Part shown: in pieces, positions 53,696-62,869 of the stretch
How the letters are laid out: every line of letters starts with the position of its first letter
Position numbering within the stretch: position 1 is the first letter of the stretch
Origin: Paraglaciecola hydrolytica
Lineage (GTDB): Bacteria; Pseudomonadota; Gammaproteobacteria; Enterobacterales; Alteromonadaceae
NCBI RefSeq assembly: GCF_001565895.1
Contig: NZ_LSNE01000007.1
Coordinates: 1 to 64,000 of the forward strand
DNA length: 64,000 nt
Direction of reading: 5' to 3'
Made by a program: the position numbers and the translations under genes
Notes under the pieces: model-generated
The model's input: only the letters and a program-made list of their open reading frames with translations
Told to the model about the DNA's origin: nothing
Databases searched by the model: none

Positions 53696-53807
53696 AGGTT
53701 ATTTGAACATGGCATTTAACCAGTTAAATTATCGGAAAACCACTCACTGACCCCGCTAAAGCGCTGTCGTTTTCTACGGCTTGGGGCATTAACCAGAGAC
53801 TTTACTT

Positions 53808-54368
53808 ATGGGACTATTGATATTTAGCATCAATGTTACGCTTGACGGTTGCATCGATCACCAAGAGGGAATAGCCGACGTCGAGACACATGCTTTTTTT
53901 ACTCGCCTCATGGATGAGTGTGGGGCGATGTTATGGGGTCGCACCACCTACGAAATGATGGAAAGTTACTGGCCGGAGGTGGCCCGTGGCGACATTGAGG
54001 CTGCACCCGCAATTCGAGAGTGGGCGGTCAAACTAGAGGCCAAGCAAAAGTATGTGGTGGCGTCTACGCGCAAGAACTTTCCGTGGGCCAATAGCCAACA
54101 CATCGCTGGCGACCTACGCACAGAGGTGCAGAAACTCAAGGATGCGACACCAACTGGTGTGCTCCTTGGTAGCAGTAAGCTCGCAGTAGAGCTTGATCGG
54201 CTGGATTTAATAGATGAGTACAAATTCCTCGTCCACCCTAGAATCGCAGGTCACGGCCCGACCTTATATCAGAGTGGGTTGACAAGCACGCGACGGCTTG
54301 AGTTAGTTTCGGCAACACCGCTTAGTAATGGTGCTGTTGCTATGCATTATCGGCGTTGCCAGAGCTAA
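53808..54368 (+). CDS. RibD C-terminal/dihydrofolate-reductase-like protein
   Basis: 186 residues of the RibD_C fold used by bacterial DHFR-like reductases. GLLIFSINVTLDGCIDH at the N-terminus, MLWGRTTYEMMESYWP near 45 and the NADPH loop GVLLGSSKLAVELDRLDLIDEYKFLVHP near 128-155. Family members with known roles reduce pteridines or act in riboflavin synthesis, but most are uncharacterised. The gene is visibly richer in G+C than its neighbours (for example GCCAAGCAAAAGTATGTGG regions) and sits beside a gene remnant, so acquisition is plausible. No strong ribosome site. Confidence 0.78.
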   Translation: MGLLIFSINVTLDGCIDHQEGIADVETHAFFTRLMDECGAMLWGRTTYEMMESYWPEVARGDIEAAPAIREWAVKLEAKQKYVVASTRKNFPWANSQHIAGDLRTEVQKLKDATPTGVLLGSSKLAVELDRLDLIDEYKFLVHPRIAGHGPTLYQSGLTSTRRLELVSATPLSNGAVAMHYRRCQS

Positions 54369-54423
54369 TACCTAAGTCATTAAAAGATACGCGTATTACC
54401 TAAGAGTTGAAATACGAGTAAGG

Positions 54424-54600
54424 CTGCTGAAATATATATTCATTGGAGTGCTCCTCTTCCTGACGGGATGTGTTTCAGGCATGCCCAAAAGAGAATGGTT
54501 TTATGTTTTGCCAGCTATGGTGAAGGGCTTTCATCAGTTTCTCGTTTCTGCACTTTCTTTTAAGATAAAAAAATACCCGCTGACGGGCGGGTATTTTTAA
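54424..54600 (+). pseudogene. Possible small lipoprotein-like frame without a clear start
   Basis: 58 codons read KYIFIGVLLFLTGCVSG, a good signal peptide with lipobox (LTGC), then a short tail that runs through the following terminator hairpin to a TAA. There is no ATG; CTG at 54424 or 54427 follows AAGG closely. The tail end is read out of hairpin DNA, so this looks like the 5' remnant of a lost lipoprotein gene. Confidence 0.35.
54568..54597. terminator. Bidirectional terminator after the BON-domain gene
   Basis: ATACCCGC and GCGGGTAT pair around a 6-base loop, with A and T runs on each side. It can stop the minus-strand BON gene and any plus-strand transcript. Confidence 0.8.
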
Positions 54601-54619
54601 TGGGATGATAAGTGCGTGA

Positions 54620-55165
54620 TTAACTAACAATTTGCAGCTTATCAATGACGTTTTTTACGTCATTAGTGCGTTTGGCAATGGCAATAGCTAAATCACGCTC
54701 TGCTTCACTGTCAACTTTACCCGTCAAGGTTACTGTACCTTTGTTGGCTTCCACTTCAATATCGAGGCCGCTGACTTCTGATTCAAATAACAGGCGGGTT
54801 TTCACCACTGTTTCAACCTTTGAATCTTTTAAATCGTCCATGATTTCAGAATCTTCTTCATTTTGGTTAACAACGGTAAGTTCGTTATTAACGTCGGTTA
54901 CGCCATCCAATGACATAATCAGTTCGGTCGCTAAGGCTTTGTCTACTTCACGTTCAACTTTGCCGGTTAACATAACCACGCCGTCTTTTACGTCAGTGTT
55001 GATATCAAACGAACTAAGGTGTTCGTTAAACAATAATGTGGTTTCGGCTTTGCCATCTATCCAAGCGTCTTTAGCGCTATCTTTCCAGCTGTCACCAGCA
55101 TTAACGGTTAAAGAAGCGGTTGTAAGAGCTACTGCAAGAACTACTGGTTTCATTGTAAATTTCAT
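54620..55165 (-). CDS. Periplasmic protein with two BON domains (OsmY-like)
   Basis: 181 residues with a signal peptide (MKPVVLAVALTTASLTVNAG). Two BON modules, about 45-110 and 120-180, each with the strand pattern GVVMLTGKVERE or GTVTLTGKVDSEAERDLA and D-V-NEL/VID. BON domains bind phospholipid, and OsmY protects the envelope under osmotic stress. I start at 55165, where AGGAG lies 8 bases upstream; a GTG at 55189 is open but falls before that site. It opens a group of small envelope or stress genes on this strand. Confidence 0.9.
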   Translation of the reverse strand: MKFTMKPVVLAVALTTASLTVNAGDSWKDSAKDAWIDGKAETTLLFNEHLSSFDINTDVKDGVVMLTGKVEREVDKALATELIMSLDGVTDVNNELTVVNQNEEDSEIMDDLKDSKVETVVKTRLLFESEVSGLDIEVEANKGTVTLTGKVDSEAERDLAIAIAKRTNDVKNVIDKLQIVS

Positions 55166-55453
55166 AAGTATTCTCCTGTTAATGTTCACAGTAACTAAAG
55201 CGATTCTTGTGCCAAATTATAACTTATTGAAATTTATAGATTAAATTCTAACATGAGGGTTTTGTGAGTAATATATAAGGGTAATTTTTACGGTATTTTT
55301 GTAAATAGTTCATAGCGCTAAAGCAGTAAATAGATACCAAATACTAGTTAAAAGCCGATGTCCTAACTCTCTAATAGCTAATGAATTTCATTTTTGGGGG
55401 AGGTATAAGAGTCAAATGACTTTGGTAATTTTGCGTGTTGCTCTTAGGTATAA

Positions 55454-55520
55454 TTCTAGTTTCTAGTTTCTAGTTTCTAGTTTCTAGTTTCTAGTTTCTA
55501 GTTTCTAGTTTCTAGTTTCT
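55454..55520. repeat. Tandem array of the 7-base unit CTAGTTT (about 9.5 copies)
   Basis: The complement of the AAACTAG unit at 32399. It runs to within the last codons of the DUF2254 gene, so the array reaches the coding end. A single degenerate piece (GCAGTAAATAGATACCAAATACTAGTTAAAAG, 55321-55352) of the 44-base family lies just before. Confidence 0.93.
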
Positions 55521-56831
55521 GCTTTTTTTCTGACTGATCCGCTCAAGTCGTTTGCTGATGTCATCTCGATCACGGCTCGACATCGATGATTGGTTTAACA
55601 CTTCTGCAATTGCCTTAGATTGGTCAAAAACAAAGTCGCTGTGCTCCTTAGTTTGAGCCTGTATAGAGATTGACTCAAGGCCCTCAACTAGGCGTATGGT
55701 GACAGCAATACTGTCTTTTGCGTATTGTCGTATTTGATTAAATGCGGCTTGGCCAAGTCCACTAAAGGTAAATGCTCTGCTTATTAAGCGTAATTTGTCT
55801 TCATCATCATAATAGGCGGAAGCTGGGAATTGGCGCTGGGTTAATTTACATAGCATGGCACTAAGTTTATCCACACAGCTTATTGCAGTATAAGGATCAT
55901 TGATACCTGGTGACAGAGCTCTGACGGCTATTTCAACCAATTGGTGAATAGCAAATTCCGGATCCTGTATTGGTGTACGTTTTGCGCCTAAAACAACGTT
56001 ATTTAGTATAACGCTATGCTCAGGAGCGGGTTTATCCTGCTGGTAAAATACGCTCATGATTGTGGCATCTTTTGTAATAAAATCCCCAGCGGCGACCACC
56101 ACTTCAAAACCCATGTCAAAGTCTGAGCCCAACTCCAACAGCTTATCTATATTAACGGTTTGCACATAACCATCGCTTAGGGCTCTTATTTCAGATTGCC
56201 CTTGGAATAAGTCATATAGTTTATCGGGGTTAGATTGTTGCGTTGGCTTAGAGTTGGAATAATCGGGGAACAGACGAGCTATATTACTTTGTAATTGGCA
56301 ATAGACTTGTTCAATGACGTTGTCTGCTTGAATCGAATGGGCCACATGATGAATAAAATAAATCAATACCCCTACACCAACAAAAGCTAAAGCGATAGCA
56401 ACATAAACAGATAATCCAGGAATAAAATCGCTTTGATCTGTTGATTTGATGGCTTGTAAAATCAACAGGCAGTATACAAATATGGCAACAAACATACCCA
56501 GTACAAATTGTGTTCCTTGATCTGACATAAAGTTTCGGATCAGGCGCGGACCAAATTGTGATGAGGCAAGCGTCAAGGCAACCACAGTGATCGAAAACGC
56601 AATACTGGTGATGGTAATCATTGACGTAGCTATGGTGGTTAAAATGGCGCGAATGGATTCTGGTGAAATTTGGTAAAAGTACTGCAACATCTCTGAGTTG
56701 GATGTTTGATAAGCGCCATCAATAATTAATAACACGCTTGCCATTAAGGTGGCACAACAAACCATCAATGATGGGACTAACCAAAAACTGGTACGTATCG
56801 ATTCCAGTATGGTTTGTAATTTACTATTCAT
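55512..56831 (-). CDS. DUF2254 membrane protein
   Basis: 439 residues with four predicted membrane helices in the first 160 residues (about 17-40, 60-85, 105-128, 140-162) and a large cytoplasmic C-terminal part. ITSIAFSITVVALTLASSQFGPRLIRNF near residue 75-102 and ALSPGINDPYTAISCVDKL near 305 are DUF2254 hallmarks. Function is unknown; the family is widespread in Proteobacteria. The stop codon borders the CTAGTTT array. Monocistronic. Confidence 0.87.
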   Translation of the reverse strand: MNSKLQTILESIRTSFWLVPSLMVCCATLMASVLLIIDGAYQTSNSEMLQYFYQISPESIRAILTTIATSMITITSIAFSITVVALTLASSQFGPRLIRNFMSDQGTQFVLGMFVAIFVYCLLILQAIKSTDQSDFIPGLSVYVAIALAFVGVGVLIYFIHHVAHSIQADNVIEQVYCQLQSNIARLFPDYSNSKPTQQSNPDKLYDLFQGQSEIRALSDGYVQTVNIDKLLELGSDFDMGFEVVVAAGDFITKDATIMSVFYQQDKPAPEHSVILNNVVLGAKRTPIQDPEFAIHQLVEIAVRALSPGINDPYTAISCVDKLSAMLCKLTQRQFPASAYYDDEDKLRLISRAFTFSGLGQAAFNQIRQYAKDSIAVTIRLVEGLESISIQAQTKEHSDFVFDQSKAIAEVLNQSSMSSRDRDDISKRLERISQKKSRN

Positions 56832-56953
56832 TATGACTTCCGTTTATGTTGCACAAATTTAACAGTAGTACATAAAGCGTATTCTGCTTTGGGGATATAC
56901 TGGATGCTGCCAGTTAAGCTGCCAACGTTGGTAAAGTGAGATGACAGGCTAGT

Positions 56954-57124
56954 TTATTTTTGGCGTTTTTTAGCAAATAAGAGTAAGCCAAAAAAGCCGA
57001 TTAAACATAACACACCAAAGGCTGACAGCAGCGAGAGTAAAAACCCCTGTTCACCTAATGATGTCACAGAAAATAAAAAACCGATGGAAATAAGGAAGAC
57101 GATTAGTAATATTGAAATTTTCAT
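56954..57124 (-). CDS. Small two-helix membrane protein
   Basis: 56 residues: KISILLIVFLISIGFLFSV, then a second hydrophobic helix ending LFAKKRQK. A proper ribosome site (GGAGA, 8 bases before the ATG) and positive-inside C-terminus support a real gene. It is transcribed on the minus strand with the entericidin-like lipoprotein upstream but is separated from it by a terminator. Function unknown. Confidence 0.65.
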   Translation of the reverse strand: MKISILLIVFLISIGFLFSVTSLGEQGFLLSLLSAFGVLCLIGFFGLLLFAKKRQK

Positions 57125-57155
57125 AATTCAGTCTCCGATCATTACAGACTAAAAA

Positions 57156-57190
57156 AGTAAAGACTCAAAAGAGCAAGCTCTTTTGAGTCT
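57156..57190 (-). terminator. Terminator of the entericidin-like gene
   Basis: GACTCAAAAGAG and CTCTTTTGAGTC form a perfect 12-bp stem with a 4-base loop, and on the minus strand a T-rich tail follows. Confidence 0.8.
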
Positions 57191-57197
57191 ACTTTGA

Positions 57198-57392
57198 TTA
57201 ACAGTCGGTGTCTTTTGCATCAACACCTTCTTTGACTTCTTCACAGGCATCTTCGACAGCATTGCCTGCATCAGTCACGGTTTTATCGAGTTTTTCACCT
57301 AACTCTTCAGCGTTGTTATCTTCACAGGCAGTCATGCCAGCTAAAGAGGTAAGTAAAAGAGCCATAAGACCTAGATTTTTTAACTTGTTCAT
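57198..57392 (-). CDS. Small entericidin-like lipoprotein
   Basis: 64 residues: signal peptide MNKLKNLGLMALLLTSLAG, lipobox MTAC, then a short acidic helix (EELGEKLDKTVTDAGNAVEDACEEVKEGV) with two more Cys residues. The pattern of a tiny lipoprotein with KxxDxxxxAGxAxED resembles entericidins and other stress lipoproteins. GGAG precedes the ATG. It belongs to the group of small envelope genes between 54.6 and 57.7 kb. Confidence 0.72.
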   Translation of the reverse strand: MNKLKNLGLMALLLTSLAGMTACEDNNAEELGEKLDKTVTDAGNAVEDACEEVKEGVDAKDTDC

Positions 57393-57457
57393 AATAATTC
57401 TCCGTATGTTTTAGTAATGTAGTTAATTTTCCGTTCTGTAAAATAAATTGTTTTAAA

Positions 57458-57634
57458 TTACAAAGGGGGTGACTTACCGCGTAATGCATTCATGATTAAA
57501 GAGATAACCAGCAAAACGACAAATACAAAAAAGATGATTTTTGCAATACCTGCTGCTGTCCCTGCGATTCCACCAAATCCGAATACGGCGGCGACGATAG
57601 CGATGATTAAAAATGTTAATGCCCAGCCCAACAT
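57458..57634 (-). CDS. DUF1328 (YtjA/UPF0391) small membrane protein
   Basis: 58 residues, two helices: [29 protein letters not shown], then [20 protein letters not shown]. [31 protein letters not shown] is the family signature, so this is clearly a real gene although very short. GAGGAG lies 9 bases before the ATG. YtjA-like proteins are stress-induced and their role is unknown. Confidence 0.9.
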   Translation of the reverse strand: MLGWALTFLIIAIVAAVFGFGGIAGTAAGIAKIIFFVFVVLLVISLIMNALRGKSPPL

Positions 57635-57890
57635 AAGATGTACTCCTCTTGTTTCAATTTAAGTTATATCAACTGCACTTAGCTTAAAGCTTGAATTGTG
57701 CCAAAGTATAAAAGTTTTTTAACTATTTGTTTTTAAAGGAATAAATTTACATTTTGATTTTATGCAGGAGAATTGGAAAGTATTGGCCATGCAATTTTTA
57801 CAAGTAAAAATGTAGAACTTGCCGATGAGTAAAGCAGTTTATGGCACAGACATAGACAAGGCCGTTAATAGCTAAAGCAGATGAATAGGA

Positions 57891-58658
57891 TTATTGATAT
57901 TTTTTTTGCAGGGATTCGAGCACGCCTAAGTCACTCATGAGAGCTAATTCATGATCAACGGCTTTTACAAAGTCAGCTGTCACGCTTTTTTTAGAGAAAA
58001 TGAAATAAGTGGCTTGTCTGGAAACAACAAAGTCGCTGGGGCTTATTTGGGCATTCAAATCGAGTTTTTTCAGTTCACTCATACCTAGAGTTAATTCTGA
58101 AATAAAACCGTCTATCCGGCCTATTTCTAACATATTCCACAGCGCTTGGCGGCTGGTATTAGGGTGGATCAACCTGGCAAAGTTTTTATCAGCCAATAAG
58201 CTGTTGAATTCATCACTGTAAATGACGTTAATCTGCGTGCCAATTCTGAGCTGATATTTTTGGATATCTTGCAGACTCGTTATTGAATATTTATTGATGT
58301 CTTCAGTGCGCATAAATAATACGTTGGCTGATTCAAACGCTAAGTCTGAATACCACGCAAACTGCTGACGATCTTGAGTTTTATAAGCTCCACCCATTAT
58401 ATCAATACGCCCGTTTTCCAGTTCTACGATTGATCTGGCCCAGGGCATTTGCACAAATTTTATTTTACAGTCCAGTTTAGCCAATACCCTTTGCATCAGT
58501 TCAATATCGCGACTGATATGCAGTTCATCCGGCGATTTTTGCTGCAGCGGATTATCATTGTTCCAGCCCATGGTTTTTTGACACTCTGCTGGTGCCGCAA
58601 ATGCAGTACTTATGCTGCTCAGTAATAAAATCAACAGGAATTGAGATTTTAATATCAT
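57891..58658 (-). CDS. Periplasmic solute-binding protein, family 3 type
   Basis: 255 residues with a signal peptide (about 1-21, SISTAFAAPA). The bilobal SBP_bac_3 pattern is seen in CKIKFVQMPWARSIVELENGRIDIMGGAYKTQDRQQF near residue 62-98 and in the C-terminal VESLQKKY-like end. No permease or ATPase gene is near. It could be an orphan binding protein for an amino acid or small acid, and is distinct from the one at 33933. Confidence 0.8.
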   Translation of the reverse strand: MILKSQFLLILLLSSISTAFAAPAECQKTMGWNNDNPLQQKSPDELHISRDIELMQRVLAKLDCKIKFVQMPWARSIVELENGRIDIMGGAYKTQDRQQFAWYSDLAFESANVLFMRTEDINKYSITSLQDIQKYQLRIGTQINVIYSDEFNSLLADKNFARLIHPNTSRQALWNMLEIGRIDGFISELTLGMSELKKLDLNAQISPSDFVVSRQATYFIFSKKSVTADFVKAVDHELALMSDLGVLESLQKKYQ

Positions 58659-58854
58659 TAGCGATAGTTATCTTTTAAGCCGTAATACTATTTTTTAATA
58701 GTAGGCTAAATGTCAGTTTATTGAACACTACTTTTTCTAACATTTTGTTGCGCTTATTTAAGTGTTTACCATTTATTTAATGGAGTTGGTATTCGTTAAA
58801 CTCTTGCTAGACGGTTTAAATATGTGGATTACTGCGCTGTTGTTTAATATGCGG

Positions 58855-58886
58855 CAGCAAGCGCCGGATAAATAAGGCGCTTGCTG
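58855..58886 (-). terminator. Hairpin after the chemoreceptor gene
   Basis: CAGCAAGCGCC and GGCGCTTGCTG are perfect 11-base arms around a 10-base loop, 22 bases downstream of the MCP stop. No T run follows, so its role as terminator is uncertain. Confidence 0.5.
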
Positions 58887-58907
58887 TTTGTTACTGCTTG
58901 GCCAATA

Positions 58908-60794
58908 TTATGATTTATGACTTAATTTAAATTGCTCAACAATATGATGTAGTTCGGTCGCCAGTTCGGCCAAAGCATTACTGGTTTCGAGGGTTTGACT
59001 GGTCGCAAGGGTTGATTCTTGAGCGATGTCGTTGATATTAATGATGTTACGATCGATTTCTGCCGCGACGGCATTTTGTTCTTCTGCGGCGCTAGCTATT
59101 TGGAAATTTTGTTCGCTGATAGACGATACCGCACTGGTAATTTTATCCAGCGCGCCACCCGCGACATCCGCTTGTTCAACACAACGTTGCGCTTGTTCGC
59201 GCCCTTTGGCCATCACGGCGACTGCTGAGCGTGTGCGACTTTGTAAGCGTTCAATAATCACACTGATTTCTTGAGTCGATTTCTGTGTCCTGGAAGCTAA
59301 GGTTCTGACTTCATCGGCAACCACAGCAAAACCGCGACCTTGCTCACCAGCCCGAGCGGCTTCGATAGCAGCATTTAAGGCCAACAAATTAGTTTGATCG
59401 GCGATAGAGCCAATCACCTGCAGCGTAGTGGTAATATTGCCCGCTTCCAGTTGCAGTTGGTCCATCTCAGACGAAATTTCAACTACCTGTGTAGCCAAGT
59501 TACGGATACCTGATACAGTATCCACCACTAATTGGCGACCTCGCACTGACTCATCATCGGCAAGGCGGGATGCCTCAGCTGCTTCACTGGCGGATCGTGC
59601 CACTTCTTTCACTGTGGCGGTCATTTCTTCCATGGCAGAGGCGACTGATTCGGTTTCAATTTTCTGACGTTGCACACCACTGTGAGTCGTATTGGTGATC
59701 ATGGTTAATTCTTCAGATGAGGCACTGAGCTGCATTGTGGATATTTTTACGGTGTTCATTGAATGCTCAAAACTAACCATCATTTCATTTAAAGCGGCGC
59801 CAACCTGATTAATTTCTTCGGCACCGTCAAACTCATAACGCAGGGTTAAGTCTTTGTTTGAACTGATGCGGTTCATCAAATTTTGCAAGTAATTAACCGG
59901 TTTAGAGATGCTCATTGCCGCCATCACTACAATGGCAATTACGGTCAGCATTATTACAATAGCGACTACCATAGATATAACGCTTGAGCGGGATGCGTTG
60001 TCCGCAATAGCGACTTTTAGATTGGCGCTTAAATCAGCTAATAACTCTTCAGTTTTATGCACTGTAGAACGCATTTCATTGAGAATGCCTTGCGAACTAG
60101 TCAAACCAATATTTTGCTGGCCTTCAACTAAAGTGTGAAAATTACTTTTATATAATTCGATACTAGCAAGGATTGCCGATTTGTTTGTGGCAGGTATGTC
60201 TGAGCGAGTCAGAAGGTTAGTAAATTGAGTGAAGTCTTCGTCAAACCTATCGAGGTATTTCATCTCAAGGCGTAACATAAAATCTTTTTCATGGCGGCGT
60301 AACATTAACATTTTCGCCAACAGATCCATCTGATTCAGTGTATTTATGCGTTGTTCGGCATCTTGCACCGCGGCCCGCAGTTTACCGTATAGGCCAGATT
60401 CTGGATCTAAGCCGAGGATTTTTTGCTCATCGACCATGAGGTTAAATACTTCTTGGTAATCGGTGAGTATGCCCTCTAACTTTTTGACTTTGCTTGCATC
60501 AAGATCTCGTTGTTGCAGGATTTCATCTAGATGCTCAGTGACTTCAAGTAGATGCTCAAAATCTTTATTAAAGGTCTGTTGATATTTCAAATCCAAACGC
60601 ATCATAAAGTCTTTTTCTGAACGACGTTGCAGCAACATGCCACTTTCTATTTCGCTGACTAGCAATTCTGCTTGAGCCAATTGTGCCTGACTATGGCTGG
60701 CGGATTTTTGTAAAATAATCAATCCACCCATGCCAATAACGACACATACAACAATAAAAATCAGTTTGTTTTTAATACTTTTAAGTGCGGACAT
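58908..60794 (-). CDS. Methyl-accepting chemotaxis protein with HBM-type sensor
   Basis: 628 residues. Membrane helix at about 9-28, then a periplasmic helical bimodular-like domain (about 40-265) that contains two copies of a [22 protein letters not shown] motif (also [22 protein letters not shown]), the hallmark of HBM sensors. A second helix lies at about 272-295, then HAMP (about 298-350) and the cytoplasmic signalling domain with the trimer tip [36 protein letters not shown] near 470-505. HBM receptors sense organic acids or, in some cases, other small anions. Monocistronic and divergent from the aminotransferase. Confidence 0.93.
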   Translation of the reverse strand: MSALKSIKNKLIFIVVCVVIGMGGLIILQKSASHSQAQLAQAELLVSEIESGMLLQRRSEKDFMMRLDLKYQQTFNKDFEHLLEVTEHLDEILQQRDLDASKVKKLEGILTDYQEVFNLMVDEQKILGLDPESGLYGKLRAAVQDAEQRINTLNQMDLLAKMLMLRRHEKDFMLRLEMKYLDRFDEDFTQFTNLLTRSDIPATNKSAILASIELYKSNFHTLVEGQQNIGLTSSQGILNEMRSTVHKTEELLADLSANLKVAIADNASRSSVISMVVAIVIMLTVIAIVVMAAMSISKPVNYLQNLMNRISSNKDLTLRYEFDGAEEINQVGAALNEMMVSFEHSMNTVKISTMQLSASSEELTMITNTTHSGVQRQKIETESVASAMEEMTATVKEVARSASEAAEASRLADDESVRGRQLVVDTVSGIRNLATQVVEISSEMDQLQLEAGNITTTLQVIGSIADQTNLLALNAAIEAARAGEQGRGFAVVADEVRTLASRTQKSTQEISVIIERLQSRTRSAVAVMAKGREQAQRCVEQADVAGGALDKITSAVSSISEQNFQIASAAEEQNAVAAEIDRNIININDIAQESTLATSQTLETSNALAELATELHHIVEQFKLSHKS

Positions 60795-60855
60795 TTAGTG
60801 GATACCTTTACTCAGTGATGCAAGACTTGAGACTGCTAAGTTTAAATCTAGTAGA

Positions 60856-60883
60856 TTGTCAAAATTTGTCATATTAATGTCAC
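60856..60883. promoter_or_regulatory. Pho-box-like direct repeats (site 1)
   Basis: TTGTCAA (60856), TTGTCAT (60866) and ATGTCAC (60877) follow each other at 10-11 bases, the spacing of PhoB half-sites (CTGTCAT with 4-base gaps). It lies about 62 bases before the MCP start and 226 bases before the aminotransferase start. Weak but repeated evidence; the second site is at 61025. Confidence 0.4.
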
Positions 60884-61024
60884 ATGCTATTTGAGCCTAA
60901 ATACATGCAGCGCCAAATAGTGAATTAACCAGAATAAATTGAATTGTAACTTAGCATAGGTAACGGCCAAGCCTCATAAATCTTGATGTTAGCGGGCAAA
61001 TTTAGTCAAAGTAAAACCCCGTCG

Positions 61025-61042
61025 TTGTCATACAAATGTCTA
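61025..61042. promoter_or_regulatory. Pho-box-like direct repeats (site 2)
   Basis: TTGTCAT (61025-61031), ACAA, ATGTCTA (61036-61042): an 11-base period like PhoB boxes. It lies about 67 bases before the aminotransferase ATG, a normal activator position. Nothing else was seen in this 314-base divergent gap. Confidence 0.4.
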
Positions 61043-61108
61043 TAAAGTGAAATAAATGGTTCAAATTCACATGTTAGTTTTAGCCAAACTTGCTGTGAAT
61101 GAGTTCCA

Positions 61109-62857
61109 ATGAATCAAGCTATTATTGTTTATATCCTTGCGCTAATTTTGCTGCTTAGTGTATTACTCAAAATGCGGGTGCGATTGCAATTATCTCGAGC
61201 CAAACATGGCTCATTACGCGGTCATAGCAAGTGGTCGCGACGTATGGCGCGTTTAGTGCCGTTTTTCAGTTACGACGATGCTGTGTTTTTTATCAGCGAC
61301 GGAGCCCCTGCAAACATTGGTCAACAGCGGCGTTTGGCGCTGGCAGAGCTTGAAAAATCAATTAATACCCAATGTGCACTGACCTTAGCTTACTGTGAAC
61401 AGCTTGAAAGCAGTGTATCTGACCTGCAGTTTACCAGTCACTATCGTATTCCTTTTCCTTACCGTAATGGCTTGCCTAAGTGTTTTAAACTTGGCTCGAT
61501 AGCCGATGAAACCAAGGGGTCCAAAATCAAAGATTTGGACGGTAATTGGCGCTACGATTTGTCAGGCTCTTATGGGGTAAATGTATTTGGTTATGACTTT
61601 TATAAAGCCTGCATGGAAGAGGGCATAAACCAAACCAAACAATTAGGGCCGGTACTGGGCACTTATCATCCTCTGATTAACGACAATGTAGAGATGATCA
61701 AACAGATCTCGGGCTTAGACGAAGTGTCGTTTCATATGTCGGGTACTGAGGCCGTGATGCAAGCGGTACGTTTGGCCCGTTATCACACAGGTAAAAGTCA
61801 TTTAGTACGTTTTTGTGGTGCTTATCATGGCTGGTGGGATGGGGTGCAACCCGGAGTGGGCAATACCCGTGTTACCCACGATGTCTATACCTTAGCTGAC
61901 GAAAATGAACACAGTTTAAAAGTACTCGCGACCCGCAAAGACATTGCCTGTGTCTTAATTAATCCCTTGCAGGCTTTTCACCGCAATAACGATGCGCCTG
62001 CTGATACTGGCTTGCTCGCCAGTGAGCGTAAAACTGGCTTTGATAAACAAGCTTACAGTCGCTGGCTGGCACGTATTCGGCAGATCTGCACTGAACGTAA
62101 TATTGTGCTGATTTTTGATGAGGTATTTACCGGTTTTCGCTTAGCTTATCGTGGTGCTCAAGAATTTTACGGCATTCAAGCGGATATGGTCACCTATGGT
62201 AAAACCCTAGGAGGCGGTTTACCCATAGGCGTAGTGGCTGGTACTCACCAGTTAATGAAACGTTTTAAGTTAGAGCAACCGGCCCATGTATCGCTCGCCC
62301 GTGGCACCTTTAATTCTCACCCTTATGTAATGGGTGCTATGAATGTATTTTTAAAACGTATTCAAAGCGCTGAGATTCAACAGCAATATCAGCAATCTGA
62401 AGCCTTGTGGAATAGCCGTGTTGCCTATTTTAATCAACGTTTACAGGCTGAAAAACTGCCACTTAAGATCAGTAATATTCATTCTATTTTGTCGGTCAGT
62501 TACACCCTGCCAAGCCGTTACAACTGGATGTTGCAGTTCTACCTAAAAAATCATGGCGTGGAGTTGAGTTGGACAGGCACTGGGCGTTTGATCATGAGTT
62601 TTAGTTTTACAGATCAAGAATTCAAGGAGGTGGTGGAGTGTTTTGTCTCTGCCGCCCAGCAGATGCAGCAAGACCATTGGTGGTGGCAATCGCCCCAGTT
62701 GAGCAATAAAACCATTAAACGTCAGTTTTTATCCGACATGTTAAGCGCGAAATTTCCAATGATAGCAGGACTATTACCCAGACCTTTACTGGCTCTGGAA
62801 AAGCAGGCTCAGCAAATGCGGGCACAGCAAAACCACTTAACTAAACCAGTTAACTAA
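61109..62857 (+). CDS. Membrane-anchored class-III aminotransferase (glutamate-1-semialdehyde aminomutase-like)
   Basis: 582 residues, about 150 longer than HemL. An N-terminal helix (about 4-22) is followed by a basic stretch and an extra domain; the PLP fold runs from about 140. VSFHMSGTEAVMQAVRLARYHTGK near 205-230, FDEVFTGFRLAYRGAQ near 335 with the PLP-ring Asp, and the Schiff-base Lys in MVTYGKTLGGGLPIGV near 375. The GSA-type family also includes decarboxylase and transaminase enzymes of natural product synthesis. The membrane anchor and the PHP gene 12 bases downstream argue against haem synthesis. Substrate unknown. Confidence 0.82.
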   Translation: MNQAIIVYILALILLLSVLLKMRVRLQLSRAKHGSLRGHSKWSRRMARLVPFFSYDDAVFFISDGAPANIGQQRRLALAELEKSINTQCALTLAYCEQLESSVSDLQFTSHYRIPFPYRNGLPKCFKLGSIADETKGSKIKDLDGNWRYDLSGSYGVNVFGYDFYKACMEEGINQTKQLGPVLGTYHPLINDNVEMIKQISGLDEVSFHMSGTEAVMQAVRLARYHTGKSHLVRFCGAYHGWWDGVQPGVGNTRVTHDVYTLADENEHSLKVLATRKDIACVLINPLQAFHRNNDAPADTGLLASERKTGFDKQAYSRWLARIRQICTERNIVLIFDEVFTGFRLAYRGAQEFYGIQADMVTYGKTLGGGLPIGVVAGTHQLMKRFKLEQPAHVSLARGTFNSHPYVMGAMNVFLKRIQSAEIQQQYQQSEALWNSRVAYFNQRLQAEKLPLKISNIHSILSVSYTLPSRYNWMLQFYLKNHGVELSWTGTGRLIMSFSFTDQEFKEVVECFVSAAQQMQQDHWWWQSPQLSNKTIKRQFLSDMLSAKFPMIAGLLPRPLLALEKQAQQMRAQQNHLTKPVN

Positions 62858-62869
62858 GGCGGGTTGACC

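Noticed and set aside
53696-53807. Integron attC site near the RibD-like gene
   Set aside because: GCATTTAACC and GTTAAATT are reminiscent, but no paired core sites or imperfect palindrome of the right form exist, and no other cassettes follow.
54645-55244. 199-codon plus-strand frame opposite the BON gene
   Set aside because: Antisense shadow rich in Ser and Thr; the minus-strand BON protein explains the sequence.
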